Positions 52,777 to 62,635 of a stretch of DNA of 64,000 bases are shown piece after piece. Position 1 is the first letter of the stretch. Each line of letters starts with the position of its first letter. This DNA comes from G963664835 sp963664835 (GTDB taxonomy: Bacteria > Chloroflexota > UBA6077 > FW602-bin22 > JBCLEL01). The notes below the pieces were generated by a model. The model worked only from the letters and a program-made list of their open reading frames with translations, was not told where the DNA came from and did not search any database. The translations under genes were made by a program, and so were the position numbers. The stretch covers positions 1-64,000 of the forward strand of contig CAXXUG010000014.1 in NCBI GenBank assembly GCA_963664835.2, in the 5' to 3' direction.

Positions 52777-53658
52777 CTAGACTAGCTCCGTCTTCATGCG
52801 CTCGTAGGCATCGATTGGCTGGCCGTCCATTGGTTGTTGATTCAACGGTCCGGCTTTCAGCTCGTCGACCTGGCTTTCGTAGGTGGGTCGGCCGGTTTCC
52901 TGATAGATGATGCCGATGGGAATCTGCTCATCCCACTCCATCGACTTTTGCAGGGCGGCCCCACGGTCGCTCGGATCGTAGTCGGTGTCTTCCAGCTTGT
53001 AGACCCGCTTTCGATAGTAATCGTAGGTGTTGATTTTGTTGTAGATAACGCAGGGCTGCAGGGCGTCTATGACCGCGTGGCCCTGGTGCTTGATCGCCTG
53101 AATCAAGATCGCCGCCATATGCTTTGGATCGCCGGCAAAGGTGCGCGCGACGAACGTGCTGCCGTTTATGAGCGACAAAGCGACGGGATTGAGTCCGGCC
53201 TCGATGGTCCCCTCCGGCGAAGTAGAGGTCACGAATCCCACCGGGCTCGTGGGTGAGTACTGTCCCTTGGTCAGGCCGTAGACCTGGTTGTTCTGGATGA
53301 GGTGCGTCAGGTCGGGATTTCGCCGGCAGGTATGTACGAAGTGCCCGGCCCCTATTCCCAAGCCATCACCGTCGCCGGTGACGACTATCACAGTCATTTC
53401 GTGGTTGGCCAGCTTGATCCCCTGGGCTATCGGCAGGGACCGCCCATGGAGATTGTTGAATCCGTTCGCGTGCATGTAGTGCGGGAGCTTGCTTCCGCAT
53501 CCGATACCGGAGACGATCATGACCTGGTGAGGAAGGAGGCCGGCGCCGGCGGCCGCCTGTTTGACCGCGACGAGAATGCCGAAGTCACCGCAGCCCGGGC
53601 ACCAAGTTGGCTTCTCTTGTGAGTTGTACAGCTTCAGGTTAGTTCTCAGGCTAGACAT
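52777..53658 (-). CDS. korB: 2-oxoacid:ferredoxin oxidoreductase, beta subunit
   Basis: The 293-residue beta subunit binds thiamine diphosphate: WCPGCGDFGILVAVKQAAAG has the CPGC motif and VVTGDGDGLGIGAGHFVHTC is the GDG...(NN) TPP site, with NNQVYGLTKGQYSPTS after it. With KorA it converts 2-oxoglutarate (or a related 2-oxoacid) and CoA to the acyl-CoA with reduced ferredoxin. It overlaps korA by eight bases. Confidence 0.93.
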   Translation of the reverse strand: MSSLRTNLKLYNSQEKPTWCPGCGDFGILVAVKQAAAGAGLLPHQVMIVSGIGCGSKLPHYMHANGFNNLHGRSLPIAQGIKLANHEMTVIVVTGDGDGLGIGAGHFVHTCRRNPDLTHLIQNNQVYGLTKGQYSPTSPVGFVTSTSPEGTIEAGLNPVALSLINGSTFVARTFAGDPKHMAAILIQAIKHQGHAVIDALQPCVIYNKINTYDYYRKRVYKLEDTDYDPSDRGAALQKSMEWDEQIPIGIIYQETGRPTYESQVDELKAGPLNQQPMDGQPIDAYERMKTELV

Positions 53659-55411
53659 TGAGAGCCACCCCCACTCTGACGGAGCTAACGATCTCGTCCG
53701 GCGAAATCTGCCGGCCGTCGTACTTGTTAATCCTGCGGTCCACCTTGTGGCCGGTCTGCTCGCGGATTACGTTGGCCAACTGGCCGGTGTAGTTCTGTTC
53801 GACCGCGATCGTGTCGCTACAGCGTGCGAGCAGGCGTTCGGTCGCTTCAACCGGGAACGGCCAGATCTCGGAATAATGAATCATCGATGCACGAGTGCCA
53901 TAGGAGTTCAGCCGATCGACACTCTCAACGAGCGCGCCCCGTGTTGAACCCCATCCGATCAAGGTAACCTCAGGCTCCTCAGCGCCGTAGTATTCCGGCG
54001 GATGAATCTCCGGCAGGGCGGTCTCCAGCTTCTGCATTCGCTTACGCATCTGCTCGTTGCGTGGTTCGGAGTCCTCGGTGATGCTGCCGTCCTCGTGGTG
54101 CTCGTCGCCGACAGCGACGTACACCCCTTTCTCGTGGCCTGGGACCATGCGCGGCGAAATCCCGTCTTCCGCGAGGGCGTAGCGGTAGTATCCATTCGTG
54201 TCCTCGCCAACATCCTCGGGCATTAGCGTCTTGCCCCGGTCGATGCTGACGCCGGCGAAGTCGAGAGCATCGAGCTCTACCGTCCTGAACGAAGTCGCTT
54301 GATATAGATCGGTCATTATGATGACTGGAAGCTGGTATTTTTCCGCCAGGTTGTGGGCGCGGTGGCCGGACTCGAAGCACTGCTCGATCGTGCCGGGAGT
54401 CAGGATAATGCGCGGGAACTCACCATGCGACGCATGGATGGCAAACTCGAGGTCGGGCTGCTCGGTACGGGTCGGCAAACCGGTCGAGGGGCCGCCGCGC
54501 TGAGCGAGCACGATCACGACCGGCGTCTCGGTAGTGCCGGCCAGTCCAAGCGCCTCCACCATCAGGCAGAAACCGCCTCCGGACGTGGTAGTCATTGCCC
54601 TTACGCCGGCGTGCGATGCGCCGATCGCGAACAGGATCGCGGCAAGCTCATCTTCGGTCTGTTTGGTGACAATGCCGAACTTGCCGGCCTTGTCGGTCAA
54701 GTACTCGAGAATGCTCGTGCCCGGCGTCATCGGATAGGCTGATATGAAGCGGCAACCGCCGGCGATAGCTCCCATCGAGATCGCCTGATTCCCGTTGATT
54801 ACCATGCGGGGCGGCGCATCGACCGGCGATAGCTCCCAATCGAATGCCCCAGCGTAGTTCTTCTGGCCGAACTCGTATGCGGTCTCGGCAACCTTGATAT
54901 TGCTATCGACTACCTTTTGCCCCTTTCGAGCGAAGTTCTGGGTAATGACCTCGGCCATTTGTTGAAAGTCGTAGTTGGTGATCCCCAACGCTCCGGCGAT
55001 CGCGGCGGTGTTGAGCATGATCGGGCTGCCGCCGACGTCCCGAGCGATCGAATCCAGGGGCATGGGAAACGCTTGGACTTGACGATCGGCCCAGGTGCTG
55101 GTGTCGAGCTTCTTTAGCCCTTGGTCATAGATGACTCCACCGCCGGCGGGAATGTCAGCAAGGTGCGATTCGGCGGCTTCGGTGTTGAACGCGATTATCA
55201 GGTGGATAGGGTCGATGTGGGTGTAAATTGGTTCTTCGTTTACACGGATGTGCATGAAGTTGTAGCCGCCACGGATGCGCGACATATAGTCGTTAAGCCC
55301 GTAAACGTGGAGGCCACCGCGAGCTAGCGTCTTGGCGAGACCCATGGCGCCGGATTCGACGCCCTGGCCTGCCTCGCCTCCGATGCGCAGAGTCATATTA
55401 TTCTTGGGCAT
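53651..55411 (-). CDS. korA: 2-oxoacid:ferredoxin oxidoreductase, fused gamma-alpha subunit
   Basis: A 586-residue protein in which the gamma domain (residues about 1-190, LRIGGEAGQGVESGAMGLAK, then YGLNDYMSRIRGGYNFMHIR) is fused in front of the alpha domain (GNQAISMGAIAGGCRFISAY, PMTPGTSILEYL, then TTTSGGGFCLMVEALGLAG). The fusion is common in KorA of bacteria with the reductive or anaerobic-type route. Start is ATG at 55411 with GGAGGGG upstream; an open frame extends 33 bases further. Paired with korB. Confidence 0.93.
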   Translation of the reverse strand: MPKNNMTLRIGGEAGQGVESGAMGLAKTLARGGLHVYGLNDYMSRIRGGYNFMHIRVNEEPIYTHIDPIHLIIAFNTEAAESHLADIPAGGGVIYDQGLKKLDTSTWADRQVQAFPMPLDSIARDVGGSPIMLNTAAIAGALGITNYDFQQMAEVITQNFARKGQKVVDSNIKVAETAYEFGQKNYAGAFDWELSPVDAPPRMVINGNQAISMGAIAGGCRFISAYPMTPGTSILEYLTDKAGKFGIVTKQTEDELAAILFAIGASHAGVRAMTTTSGGGFCLMVEALGLAGTTETPVVIVLAQRGGPSTGLPTRTEQPDLEFAIHASHGEFPRIILTPGTIEQCFESGHRAHNLAEKYQLPVIIMTDLYQATSFRTVELDALDFAGVSIDRGKTLMPEDVGEDTNGYYRYALAEDGISPRMVPGHEKGVYVAVGDEHHEDGSITEDSEPRNEQMRKRMQKLETALPEIHPPEYYGAEEPEVTLIGWGSTRGALVESVDRLNSYGTRASMIHYSEIWPFPVEATERLLARCSDTIAVEQNYTGQLANVIREQTGHKVDRRINKYDGRQISPDEIVSSVRVGVALNV

Positions 55412-55529
55412 TGCCCTAATCCCCTCCAATGAAAAAGTTATCACTACGGACGGGTTTGATGCAACTTATTTCGTTATGCTTTTTGCTATTCGAGTCTTTC
55501 CAGAGCCGTATCTCGCATAGAACGCGCCT

Positions 55530-56462
55530 TCAACTGAGTTGGGCAGGATACTCCGACATCATTTCGACAAGCATTTGAGAAATCCTCATCGCCTCGGCAT
55601 AGGGCCGTTGCCAGACGTTGCGTCCGAAAATCAGGCCGGTCGCGCCGGATTCCATGGCGATCCTGGCCTTGGCGATCAGGGCGTCGTCGCTCACCTTGCT
55701 GCCGCCGGAGAATAGGACCAGCGAGTTGCCGGCGGATCTGACCACCATGCGAGTCGCCTCGGCCTCGTCCAAATCCAACTCGTTGTATGGCTTGGGCGAC
55801 ATCTTGTCACTCTCGGGGTTCCTCGTGGGGACGTTCACTTTCACGACGTCGGCACCAAGCTCCGAAGCGACCCGCGCCGCATAGTCGATGGCGTAGAGGC
55901 TCTCCCGGCCGCCCATTTTTTCTACTGCTTCTCCCCTTGGGTAGGACCAGACAACAACCGGCATCCCATAGCGCTCGGCCTCAGCCCTAACCTCACCAAA
56001 CTGAATGAAGTCCTCGACTTGCGAAGGAGAGCCGACGTACAGCGTGTATCCAACCGCGTCGGCTCCCAGGCGAACCGCGTCTTCTACCGAAGCGACGCAG
56101 GGGGAAAGAGCCGCGCTGTCGGAAGGGATCTCGGTCTTGCCATTCAGCTTCAGAATCAACGGAAGCTTGCCGGTATACTTGTACATGTACCGCTCGGCAA
56201 TTCCAACTTGGAAGACGATGGCCGAGAACCCACCGTCGAGCGCGACCTTTATCTCGTAATCAGGATGTATGCTCTCTGGATTGTCGAAGAAGTCGCGCGG
56301 GCCGTGTTCAAGTCCCTGATCGACCGGCAGGGGCATCAGCGTGCCGTTCGCCGGCCCGTGTTGGTACAGGAGCCTGTACAGACGGGCTCTCTTGCCCTGG
56401 CTCAGGTTCATATTGTCGATGGTTACTTTGTCTACCGCTTTTGCTTGAGTAATCGCTTGCAC
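55530..56462 (-). CDS. Class I fructose-bisphosphate aldolase (archaeal/DhnA type)
   Basis: The 310-residue TIM-barrel aldolase matches the DhnA-type class I FBP aldolases: MPLPVDQGLEHGPRDFFDN at about 43-61, GADAVGYTLYVGS, MPVVVWSYPRGEAV, and DVVKVNVPTRNPES, where the Schiff-base Lys sits in VVKVN. LVLFSGGSKVSDDALI is the phosphate site. Glycolysis or gluconeogenesis. GTG start with GGAGGT nine bases upstream. Confidence 0.93.
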   Translation of the reverse strand: MQAITQAKAVDKVTIDNMNLSQGKRARLYRLLYQHGPANGTLMPLPVDQGLEHGPRDFFDNPESIHPDYEIKVALDGGFSAIVFQVGIAERYMYKYTGKLPLILKLNGKTEIPSDSAALSPCVASVEDAVRLGADAVGYTLYVGSPSQVEDFIQFGEVRAEAERYGMPVVVWSYPRGEAVEKMGGRESLYAIDYAARVASELGADVVKVNVPTRNPESDKMSPKPYNELDLDEAEATRMVVRSAGNSLVLFSGGSKVSDDALIAKARIAMESGATGLIFGRNVWQRPYAEAMRISQMLVEMMSEYPAQLS

Positions 56463-56910
56463 GCCAAAGATACCTCCGATGTAGAATTACCGGCCGGCCG
56501 GTACCAGGTCTGCCGCGCACGGCCCGCGACTGAAATCCGCGTGATCTCCACTTGAGATTTCTCTCGAGGGCTGATCCGAGTCAGGTGTGGATGAATCGCT
56601 CGGTCATGCGTATGGTATCAACAAAACGAGTCGAATTCTATGTGCGGCGCGCACGATTCGGTGCCAAGGACGTAGGTCAGTCGTCTGGCCCGTCAAGGCG
56701 CGAATCCGGAAGGGGGAGAGTGTTTTCCAATCGGAGTCAAGCATCGCGGCTTGGGACCGCAGTTAGCGGACAGATCTAGTAGTTCCTGACCTGTGGCGCG
56801 CAAATGCCCTGGTTATGTAGACTCGCACGTTACCACGCAATTGTTCGGCGCCGCCTGATTTTCAGGAGAAAGCCGATAATTGCGCACTGAATCGCCGCTG
56901 TGGAGGCCAA
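56463..56910. other. Intergenic stretch between divergent genes
   Basis: About 450 bases between the aldolase and the M16 protease starts, expected to hold both promoters. I find no clear box pair, repeat or coding frame. Confidence 0.45.
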
Positions 56911-58179
56911 GTGCACCATCTCACCGTCCTTGACAATGGCTTGGAAATCGTTACTGAGAGATCCGATTCCGCCCGATCGGTGACCGTAGGTACGTTTGTC
57001 CGCACGGGCTCGCGCAAGGAAAACGAGGGCGAGTTTGGCGTCTCCCACTTCCTTGAGCACATGATGTTCAAGGGCACCCGTAAACGTCCGACTTCCAAGC
57101 ACATTGCTGAAGCGGTAGAGGGCGTTGGGGGTCTGTTCAACGCCGAGGCCGGCAAGGAGATGACGGTTTTCTGGGCCAAGCTGGCGAGTCATCATCTGCC
57201 GCTAGCACTGGACATCATCAGCGACGTCATCCTGAATTCAGTCTACGCCCCTGTTGAGATTGAAAAAGAGCGTCAAGTCATCATAGAAGAGCTGACTATG
57301 GTCAGAGATTCACCTGGGGAATGGGTTCACCTGCTGGCTGATGAAGCCCTGTGGGGTCAGCAAGCGCTCGGACGTGACGTTGGCGGCACTCCACAGAGCG
57401 TGGCCGAGTTGACCAAGGAGCACTTGCTCAGTTTCCTGGACGGTAACTACTCGCCCACAAACACGGTAATCAGCGTGACCGGCCCGGTCGAGCATGAGCG
57501 GGTCGTAAAGGACATATCCCAACTGCTGGGGAGTTGGCGCAACGGTCTCCCGCATGACTGGCCGGCGGCTCGTGTCGGGCCGGTCGAGCCGAAGGTGGTT
57601 ATCAAGACCCGGGATACCGAGCAGGTGCACTTCTGCGCGGTGGCTGCCGGCGTTTCATACCGGGACGAGGACCGATTCGCGGTGGATATGGCGAACGTGA
57701 TTCTGGGCGAGGGAATGAGCTCGCGCCTGTTCATGGAAATCAGGGAGGCCCGGGGCCTCGCCTACGACGTTCACTCCTATCCAAGTCATTACTCCGACGC
57801 GGGGGCCCAGGTGATGTACGCCGGCGTCGAACCACCCAATCTTGAAACCGCCGTACGAACGGTGTTCTCGGAGGTTGAGCGACTGGGTCGAGACGTATCG
57901 GCGGCCGAGTTGAAGAGGGCGAAAGAGTTCTCGAAGGGCCGGCTACTGTTGGCAATGGAAGACACCAGGAGCGTCGCCTTCTGGTTGGGGTCCCAGCGAA
58001 CGCTGCTCCGCGAGATAATGACCATCGACGAAGTGACCGAGCGTATCGACTCGATAACGCTGGACGATATTCGGCGCGTGGTGGACAGGTACCTGCTGCG
58101 CGGCGACTGGCGTTTGGCAGTCGTCGGTCCCGTCGGCGACCCGGAAGAACTCAGGGATATGCTGCCGGCGGGTGGCTAG
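56911..58179 (+). CDS. M16-family zinc peptidase
   Basis: The 422-residue protein is a pitrilysin/processing-peptidase-like M16 member with the inverted zinc motif H46-FLE49-H50 in GVSHFLEHMMFKGT and the downstream acidic helix IEKERQVIIEELTMVRDSP. The second half has the usual inactive repeat (RLFMEIREARGLAYDVHSYP). Start is GTG with GGAG five bases upstream. Role probably in protein or peptide turnover. Confidence 0.93.
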   Translation: MHHLTVLDNGLEIVTERSDSARSVTVGTFVRTGSRKENEGEFGVSHFLEHMMFKGTRKRPTSKHIAEAVEGVGGLFNAEAGKEMTVFWAKLASHHLPLALDIISDVILNSVYAPVEIEKERQVIIEELTMVRDSPGEWVHLLADEALWGQQALGRDVGGTPQSVAELTKEHLLSFLDGNYSPTNTVISVTGPVEHERVVKDISQLLGSWRNGLPHDWPAARVGPVEPKVVIKTRDTEQVHFCAVAAGVSYRDEDRFAVDMANVILGEGMSSRLFMEIREARGLAYDVHSYPSHYSDAGAQVMYAGVEPPNLETAVRTVFSEVERLGRDVSAAELKRAKEFSKGRLLLAMEDTRSVAFWLGSQRTLLREIMTIDEVTERIDSITLDDIRRVVDRYLLRGDWRLAVVGPVGDPEELRDMLPAGG

Positions 58180-58228
58180 GCGGGACACCGCGTCCGGCCG
58201 GCGGCGCCCAATTCCGCGCGCCAGGTCA

Positions 58229-59317
58229 TCAGCCGGCTAGGTTGAACATTCTGGCCGCGTTGCCGCCCATAATCAGGGACTTCTCCTCGTCCGAGAGTAT
58301 TTCGGAGTGGCGAATATAGTCCAGCGACTGCTCGTAGGTGCACCATAGATTCACGATGTAATGGTCCGAGCCCCACATGATCTTCTCCGGGCCCAGCTCA
58401 TCGCAGAGCCGCTTCACCGCCTGTTGAGCCCCGATGAAGGGGTAGGGCGGCCAGTAACGGTAGAACATTATCTCGACGTGGACGTTGGGACGCTTCAACA
58501 GTGTCATCGCTTCGTCCGGTATCTCGTGGGCCCGCGGAGTTCCCTCAAAAATCCTGAGGCTGTCGATGCCGTGCGTCAGAACGGCTTGGATCTCGGGGTG
58601 CCGTTGCGCCCAGCGGTCCATCGCTGACAGGTGCTCCAAGAAGCCGGCGTATCGGTTTTTGGTCCGAGTGCTGCATAGGTACCACCAGACGGGAATGTTC
58701 AGGTCTTCCACCTTTCGCCAAAGAGGTTCGAGCTTCGGGTCATCCGCCAGCAGGTAGTTGTGGCCGAACGGGAGTGGTTCGGTGCGGAAATACAGGCCCT
58801 TGTTCCCTTGTTCCAGTATCGATCGCTCCAAGCGCTCGAGCTGGGCCGGCTGCTCAGTCTCCCATTCGTAAATCTGGGCCAGGCCGATAAACCGATTCGG
58901 GTAGTTACGATTCGCCTCGCCGTAGTATTCGTTGAGCGAGCCGTAGAGATGGTCGCTCTGGAGTACAGCCATGTCCACGCCCACTCGGTCCATCTCGGCC
59001 ACCCCGTGCTCCGGCGGAACATCGTTGTCCTTTACTTTGTATCCCCAGGCCTGGCATTCGTAGTCGACGCCATCGACCGTGATGTCGCCCTTCCCATATT
59101 CGCGCATCCGCAGATTCACGTCCGGCAGATCATTCATGTCGTCCGAGTCAGGGTTATTCATCAGGTCCTCGTTCACCACCACGCCGTCCGACTTGCGGGT
59201 GAAATGTCTACCACCCCTCACCTCGTGCTGAAAGAACTTCATCTGTAGTTCGGCATCCCCTCCGCCATATCCCCTACCGATTGGCGGAATGATGTGAAAG
59301 TGGGCATCTATGATCAC
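58229..59317 (-). CDS. Amidohydrolase (amidohydrolase 2 family)
   Basis: A 362-residue TIM-barrel metal enzyme: it opens MIIDAHFHIIPPIGRG with the HxH, has VAEMDRVGVDMAVLQSDHLY early on and ends with IMWGSDHYIVNLW and LIMGGNAARMFNL, as in amidohydrolase-2 decarboxylases and hydrolases of aromatic or lactone-like substrates. GTG start with GAGGAGG. Substrate not evident. It converges on the M16 gene with a 49-base gap. Confidence 0.87.
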   Translation of the reverse strand: MIIDAHFHIIPPIGRGYGGGDAELQMKFFQHEVRGGRHFTRKSDGVVVNEDLMNNPDSDDMNDLPDVNLRMREYGKGDITVDGVDYECQAWGYKVKDNDVPPEHGVAEMDRVGVDMAVLQSDHLYGSLNEYYGEANRNYPNRFIGLAQIYEWETEQPAQLERLERSILEQGNKGLYFRTEPLPFGHNYLLADDPKLEPLWRKVEDLNIPVWWYLCSTRTKNRYAGFLEHLSAMDRWAQRHPEIQAVLTHGIDSLRIFEGTPRAHEIPDEAMTLLKRPNVHVEIMFYRYWPPYPFIGAQQAVKRLCDELGPEKIMWGSDHYIVNLWCTYEQSLDYIRHSEILSDEEKSLIMGGNAARMFNLAG

Positions 59318-59526
59318 GAGTTCGCCTCCTCATTTGCCATGAAGTAAGCCCAAGTCCTGACGTGAAGTACGGTAGAAGACCTCAACAGTTTTACGCGGCA
59401 GGACCCATCCTTCGGCGCGACAAGTATACACATGGCGGATAGTCCGGAGACGCGTAATTCGCCGATCTTGATGCGGCGATCTCCGTGATAAGATCTGCCC
59501 AGAAAAGCACGCCAGGAGGCGATCAG

Positions 59527-59610
59527 ATGGCGGCGAGCGTCAATGCTCCGAGCATCGCCGGCAAGCCGTATGAAGCGACGATGCCCGACAAGGAACGCTA
59601 TGGGACTTAT
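59527..59610 (+). pseudogene. Possible 5' gene fragment next to the transposase
   Basis: An ATG with AGGAGG eight bases upstream opens MAASVNAPSIAGKPYEATMP, but after about 28 codons the sequence becomes AT-richer (TTATACGCC, AACTTGACA) and the frame has no recognisable protein. It may be the start of a gene cut by the mobile insertion that begins near 59600. The gene cannot be identified. Confidence 0.35.
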
Positions 59611-59677
59611 ACGCCAAACTTGACAACCGCTCTCATTTGTTCTATACTTAGAGTAACAAAGCAATGGGAGGAGTCAA

Positions 59678-60613
59678 GTGAAACAACTAGGTCCGGGCAA
59701 GGCATACCGCAAGGGCATCAGCGTCATAGAACTTGGCGAGATGTTTCCCAACGAACAATCAGCGCGCCAGTGGTTCGAGAATATCCTGTGGCCGACTGAG
59801 CGCTTCTGCCCTCGATGTGGCAGTCTATCGACAAGCCAAGTACCATCCGGGAGGCCCATGCCCTATTGGTGCAAGGACTGCCGATCCTACTTCTCGGTCA
59901 AGGTCGGTACGGTAATGGAATCCAGCAAGCTACCTCTCCGCAAGTGGGTATGGGCCATCTATTTGATGAGTACCAATTTGAAGGGCGTCAGCAGCATGAA
60001 GCTGCATCGCGAACTGGGTATCCGCCAGGCTACCGCTTGGATGATGGCGCAGAAGATTCGCGAAGGATGGCTGGGTGGCAACGATCAACTGTCCGATACC
60101 GTCGAAGTCGATGAGACGTACATTGGTGGCAAGGAAACCAACAAGCACAAGTCCAAGCGACTGAATGCGGGCAGAGGCCCTGTTGGAAAAACCCCGGTAG
60201 TTGGAGCGAAGCAGCGCGGCGGCGAAGTCCGAGCACAGCCAGTTCCCGATACTACCAAGGAGACCCTGCAAGCCTTCGTTGCTGACAACGTGGAACCAAT
60301 GTCCAAGGTCTACACCGATGAGAACAACAGCTATCGCGGACTAGTGAATATCGAACACGAGCCGGTGAGGCACAGTGCGGGGGAGTACGTCCGGGATCAG
60401 GCCCACACGAACGGTATCGAGTCGTTCTGGGCACTTCTGAAGCGTGGGTACTACGGCATTTATCATCAAATGAGCGTCAAACACCTGAAGCGATACGTCA
60501 CCGAGTTCGCGGGTCGTCACAACGTGCGAGACAAGGACACGGCGATGCAGATGGCCCTACTTGCTAAGGGGATGGCCGGGAACAAGCTGCGGTACAAGGA
60601 CCTGATCGCCTAA
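59678..60613 (+). CDS. IS1595-family transposase
   Basis: The 311-residue transposase has the IS1595 layout: an N-terminal zinc ribbon (CPRCG at about 47 and CKDC at about 67 in YWCKDCRSYFSVKVGTVME), a KLHRELGIRQATAWMMAQ helix-turn-helix, and a DDE-type domain (VEVDETYIGGKETNKH, VYTDENNSYRGL, HTNGIESFWALLKRGYYGIY). GTG start with GGGAGGA. Its stop overlaps the stop of the convergent restriction gene by four bases. Element ends were not found: a candidate left end lies near 59600, and the right end may be beyond the R-M genes. IS1595 elements are known to carry passenger genes. Confidence 0.9.
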   Translation: MKQLGPGKAYRKGISVIELGEMFPNEQSARQWFENILWPTERFCPRCGSLSTSQVPSGRPMPYWCKDCRSYFSVKVGTVMESSKLPLRKWVWAIYLMSTNLKGVSSMKLHRELGIRQATAWMMAQKIREGWLGGNDQLSDTVEVDETYIGGKETNKHKSKRLNAGRGPVGKTPVVGAKQRGGEVRAQPVPDTTKETLQAFVADNVEPMSKVYTDENNSYRGLVNIEHEPVRHSAGEYVRDQAHTNGIESFWALLKRGYYGIYHQMSVKHLKRYVTEFAGRHNVRDKDTAMQMALLAKGMAGNKLRYKDLIA

Positions 60614-61677
60614 CGATTGACTAGTAAGTCATGCCATGAACGACGGGCAGCTTGGTCTTGGCGTTGATCCAATTCTGCACCAATCTCACGGAGCAGGTCT
60701 ATCCGCCACTTCTCCTCCAGAAGCATGAAGGTCGCTTCCATCAAAGTTACGATGCCTGTGGTATACACATTCAGCCCTGACGCCCACTCCCTGCGCGTCA
60801 GAGTCTCAATGGCCTCGTGGTCTGCCGGCCGAACTGCTGGAACCGTGAAGAGCAAATTCGCCAGTCCCACGTCTGCCTGTTTTGCCTTGCGCGTTGCCGC
60901 TTGTACATGTGCAAGGGTCAGTTCAATGTCCTTGACCTCAACGACTAAGCATAGTCGCTTTGGGTCGCCATTGCAGTAACACAACACATCGCCCGGTGCA
61001 CCTCCCGCGGCGTCTGCCTCATTGATACCTTGTCCTTCCACACGAGAAAACAACCCAAATGCCGCTCCAATTGTGCGTAAGAGTGCCGTCGTCACTGCAA
61101 GGGGGCGCAGGCCGCCGCTCGACGTGCTGAGAAAGGCACTGAGCATTGTGCTCACGGCCGGAAGGCTGATACGCTGAGGAATGGCGTAACCAAATGTCTG
61201 ACTCGCGAGCCGTCGCACTAGTGCTCGTAGGACTCGACGAAACACTTGGACTAACCCTTGGCAATCCGCATCCTCGAACTCTTCAAGTAGGCTCACCAGT
61301 TGCGACCAGCCCTCCTTGTTGCGGACATTAGCCATATTCCGCTCCAAGTGTTCACGGCGTAGCGGCTTGCTGGCATATGGCTCTTGGCTCGTTCCCAAGA
61401 CATGCTGATTGTCGGCAACCCAAGGCACCACGACCGCCGTTGCAAAAGAACGTGCGTCCCACGCGCCAGGACTCGAAGCTGCCAACTGAAGTGTCAGCAG
61501 ACTACGCGACGGGTCGGCTATCTTGCCGAGCAACTGCGTGACCAACGCATACCGTATGGCGACAGTTCTGGAGTTGGCCAAGAGGTCAATACGCAAATCC
61601 GTCTTCGTGTCGTTCTCTGCAATCGCCCTGCCCCATTCCACGTCAAGCCACTCTCGCGCCTCAACGTTGCTCATCAT
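60610..61677 (-). CDS. SacI-like type II restriction endonuclease
   Basis: The 355-residue protein resembles the SacI family (GAGCTC cutters). ARSFATAVVVPWVADNQHVL and SQEPYASKPLRREHLERNMA match the N-terminal part, and GDVLCYCNGDPKRLCLVVEV followed by KD gives a PD-(D/E)xK-type site (D..EVK). Recognition sequence cannot be read from the protein. The start at 61677 overlaps the methylase stop (ATGA), making the pair coupled; an ATG at 61695 is the alternative. Confidence in SacI family is moderate and rests on pattern recall. Confidence 0.7.
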   Translation of the reverse strand: MMSNVEAREWLDVEWGRAIAENDTKTDLRIDLLANSRTVAIRYALVTQLLGKIADPSRSLLTLQLAASSPGAWDARSFATAVVVPWVADNQHVLGTSQEPYASKPLRREHLERNMANVRNKEGWSQLVSLLEEFEDADCQGLVQVFRRVLRALVRRLASQTFGYAIPQRISLPAVSTMLSAFLSTSSGGLRPLAVTTALLRTIGAAFGLFSRVEGQGINEADAAGGAPGDVLCYCNGDPKRLCLVVEVKDIELTLAHVQAATRKAKQADVGLANLLFTVPAVRPADHEAIETLTRREWASGLNVYTTGIVTLMEATFMLLEEKWRIDLLREIGAELDQRQDQAARRSWHDLLVNR

Positions 61678-62552
61678 GGCAGGAAGTTCATCCATACGGA
61701 CTCTTGTCGCATCGCGCCTACAGAGCTTGCCCTCTGCGCGTCAGCATCAACACGGTGCCAGTCACTGAACAAATGATCATAGAGCGTGGTGCGGTATCCG
61801 GAGATAATTGCACGGCCTCGGATGACTGCCAAGTACTCAGCGAGCTCGCAGTGTTCTGCGTCAGTCATCTCAAATCCATACGCTGCCGTGTCGCCTCGCG
61901 AGGCATGCACGTAGGGCGGGTCCAAGTAGAATAGCGTTTCCGGCGTGTCGTAACGCTGGATAACTTCTAGGGCGGGGGCGTTCTCGATCTGTACCGTTCG
62001 CAGCCGCGCAACTATATCTATCAACCCATCAATCGAGCCAAGCCAGCGACTGACGGAACCTGACATGCCGGCCCGCGACGTGAGCACACAATGTGCCCAT
62101 CTGCCCACACTACTTGTCTGAGCTAGCCCCGTGCGCGTCTGGCGAGCTCGAATGTAAAACCGTCGCGCCCGTTCAACGGGCGATAATCCAACTGCGGATT
62201 CACAGGCTCGTTCCAACTCTTCACGGGAGAAGGGCGTCAGGCTGATGGCCTTCAGCAATTCATCATGGTGGTCGCGTAGCGTTGCAAAGAAGTTGACGAG
62301 GTCCGAATCAATGTCATTGTAGGTCTCGACTGGATAGGGACCCACATTGAGCAAGACTGCTGCTGAACCTCCAAAGACATCACAGAAGTGCGTCGCATCA
62401 GTGGGGAATAGGGGTGTGAGAAAACCCAGATGCGAGAACTTGCCACCATACCAACCAAAGGCAATCATTTTCCGGGAGCGCCGCTTGGACGCAACTCGCC
62501 TACCTGTTCCTGTGGCGTTGGCGGTGGGCGCGGGCATCATGTTCAGACTCAC
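61674..62552 (-). CDS. D12-class adenine-specific DNA methyltransferase
   Basis: The 292-residue methyltransferase has FGWYGGKFSHLGFLTPLFP as motif X/I region, FCDVFGGSAAVLLN as the SAM-binding FxG motif and LFYLDPPYVHASRGD with the catalytic DPPY. This is the Dam/DpnM (D12) class that makes N6-methyladenine. An N-terminal basic extension of about 30 residues precedes it; a start at M29 (MIAFGWYGG) is possible. It is the first gene of an R-M pair with the SacI-like enzyme. Confidence 0.92.
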   Translation of the reverse strand: MSLNMMPAPTANATGTGRRVASKRRSRKMIAFGWYGGKFSHLGFLTPLFPTDATHFCDVFGGSAAVLLNVGPYPVETYNDIDSDLVNFFATLRDHHDELLKAISLTPFSREELERACESAVGLSPVERARRFYIRARQTRTGLAQTSSVGRWAHCVLTSRAGMSGSVSRWLGSIDGLIDIVARLRTVQIENAPALEVIQRYDTPETLFYLDPPYVHASRGDTAAYGFEMTDAEHCELAEYLAVIRGRAIISGYRTTLYDHLFSDWHRVDADAQRASSVGAMRQESVWMNFLP

Positions 62553-62635
62553 TACAATGTCCTTCCTAGCGACTAGGCTCGCTCATTGCCTTTGGAGTGC
62601 CCGCCGACGCGGTGGGTTGCTGGTAGGTGAGGGGT

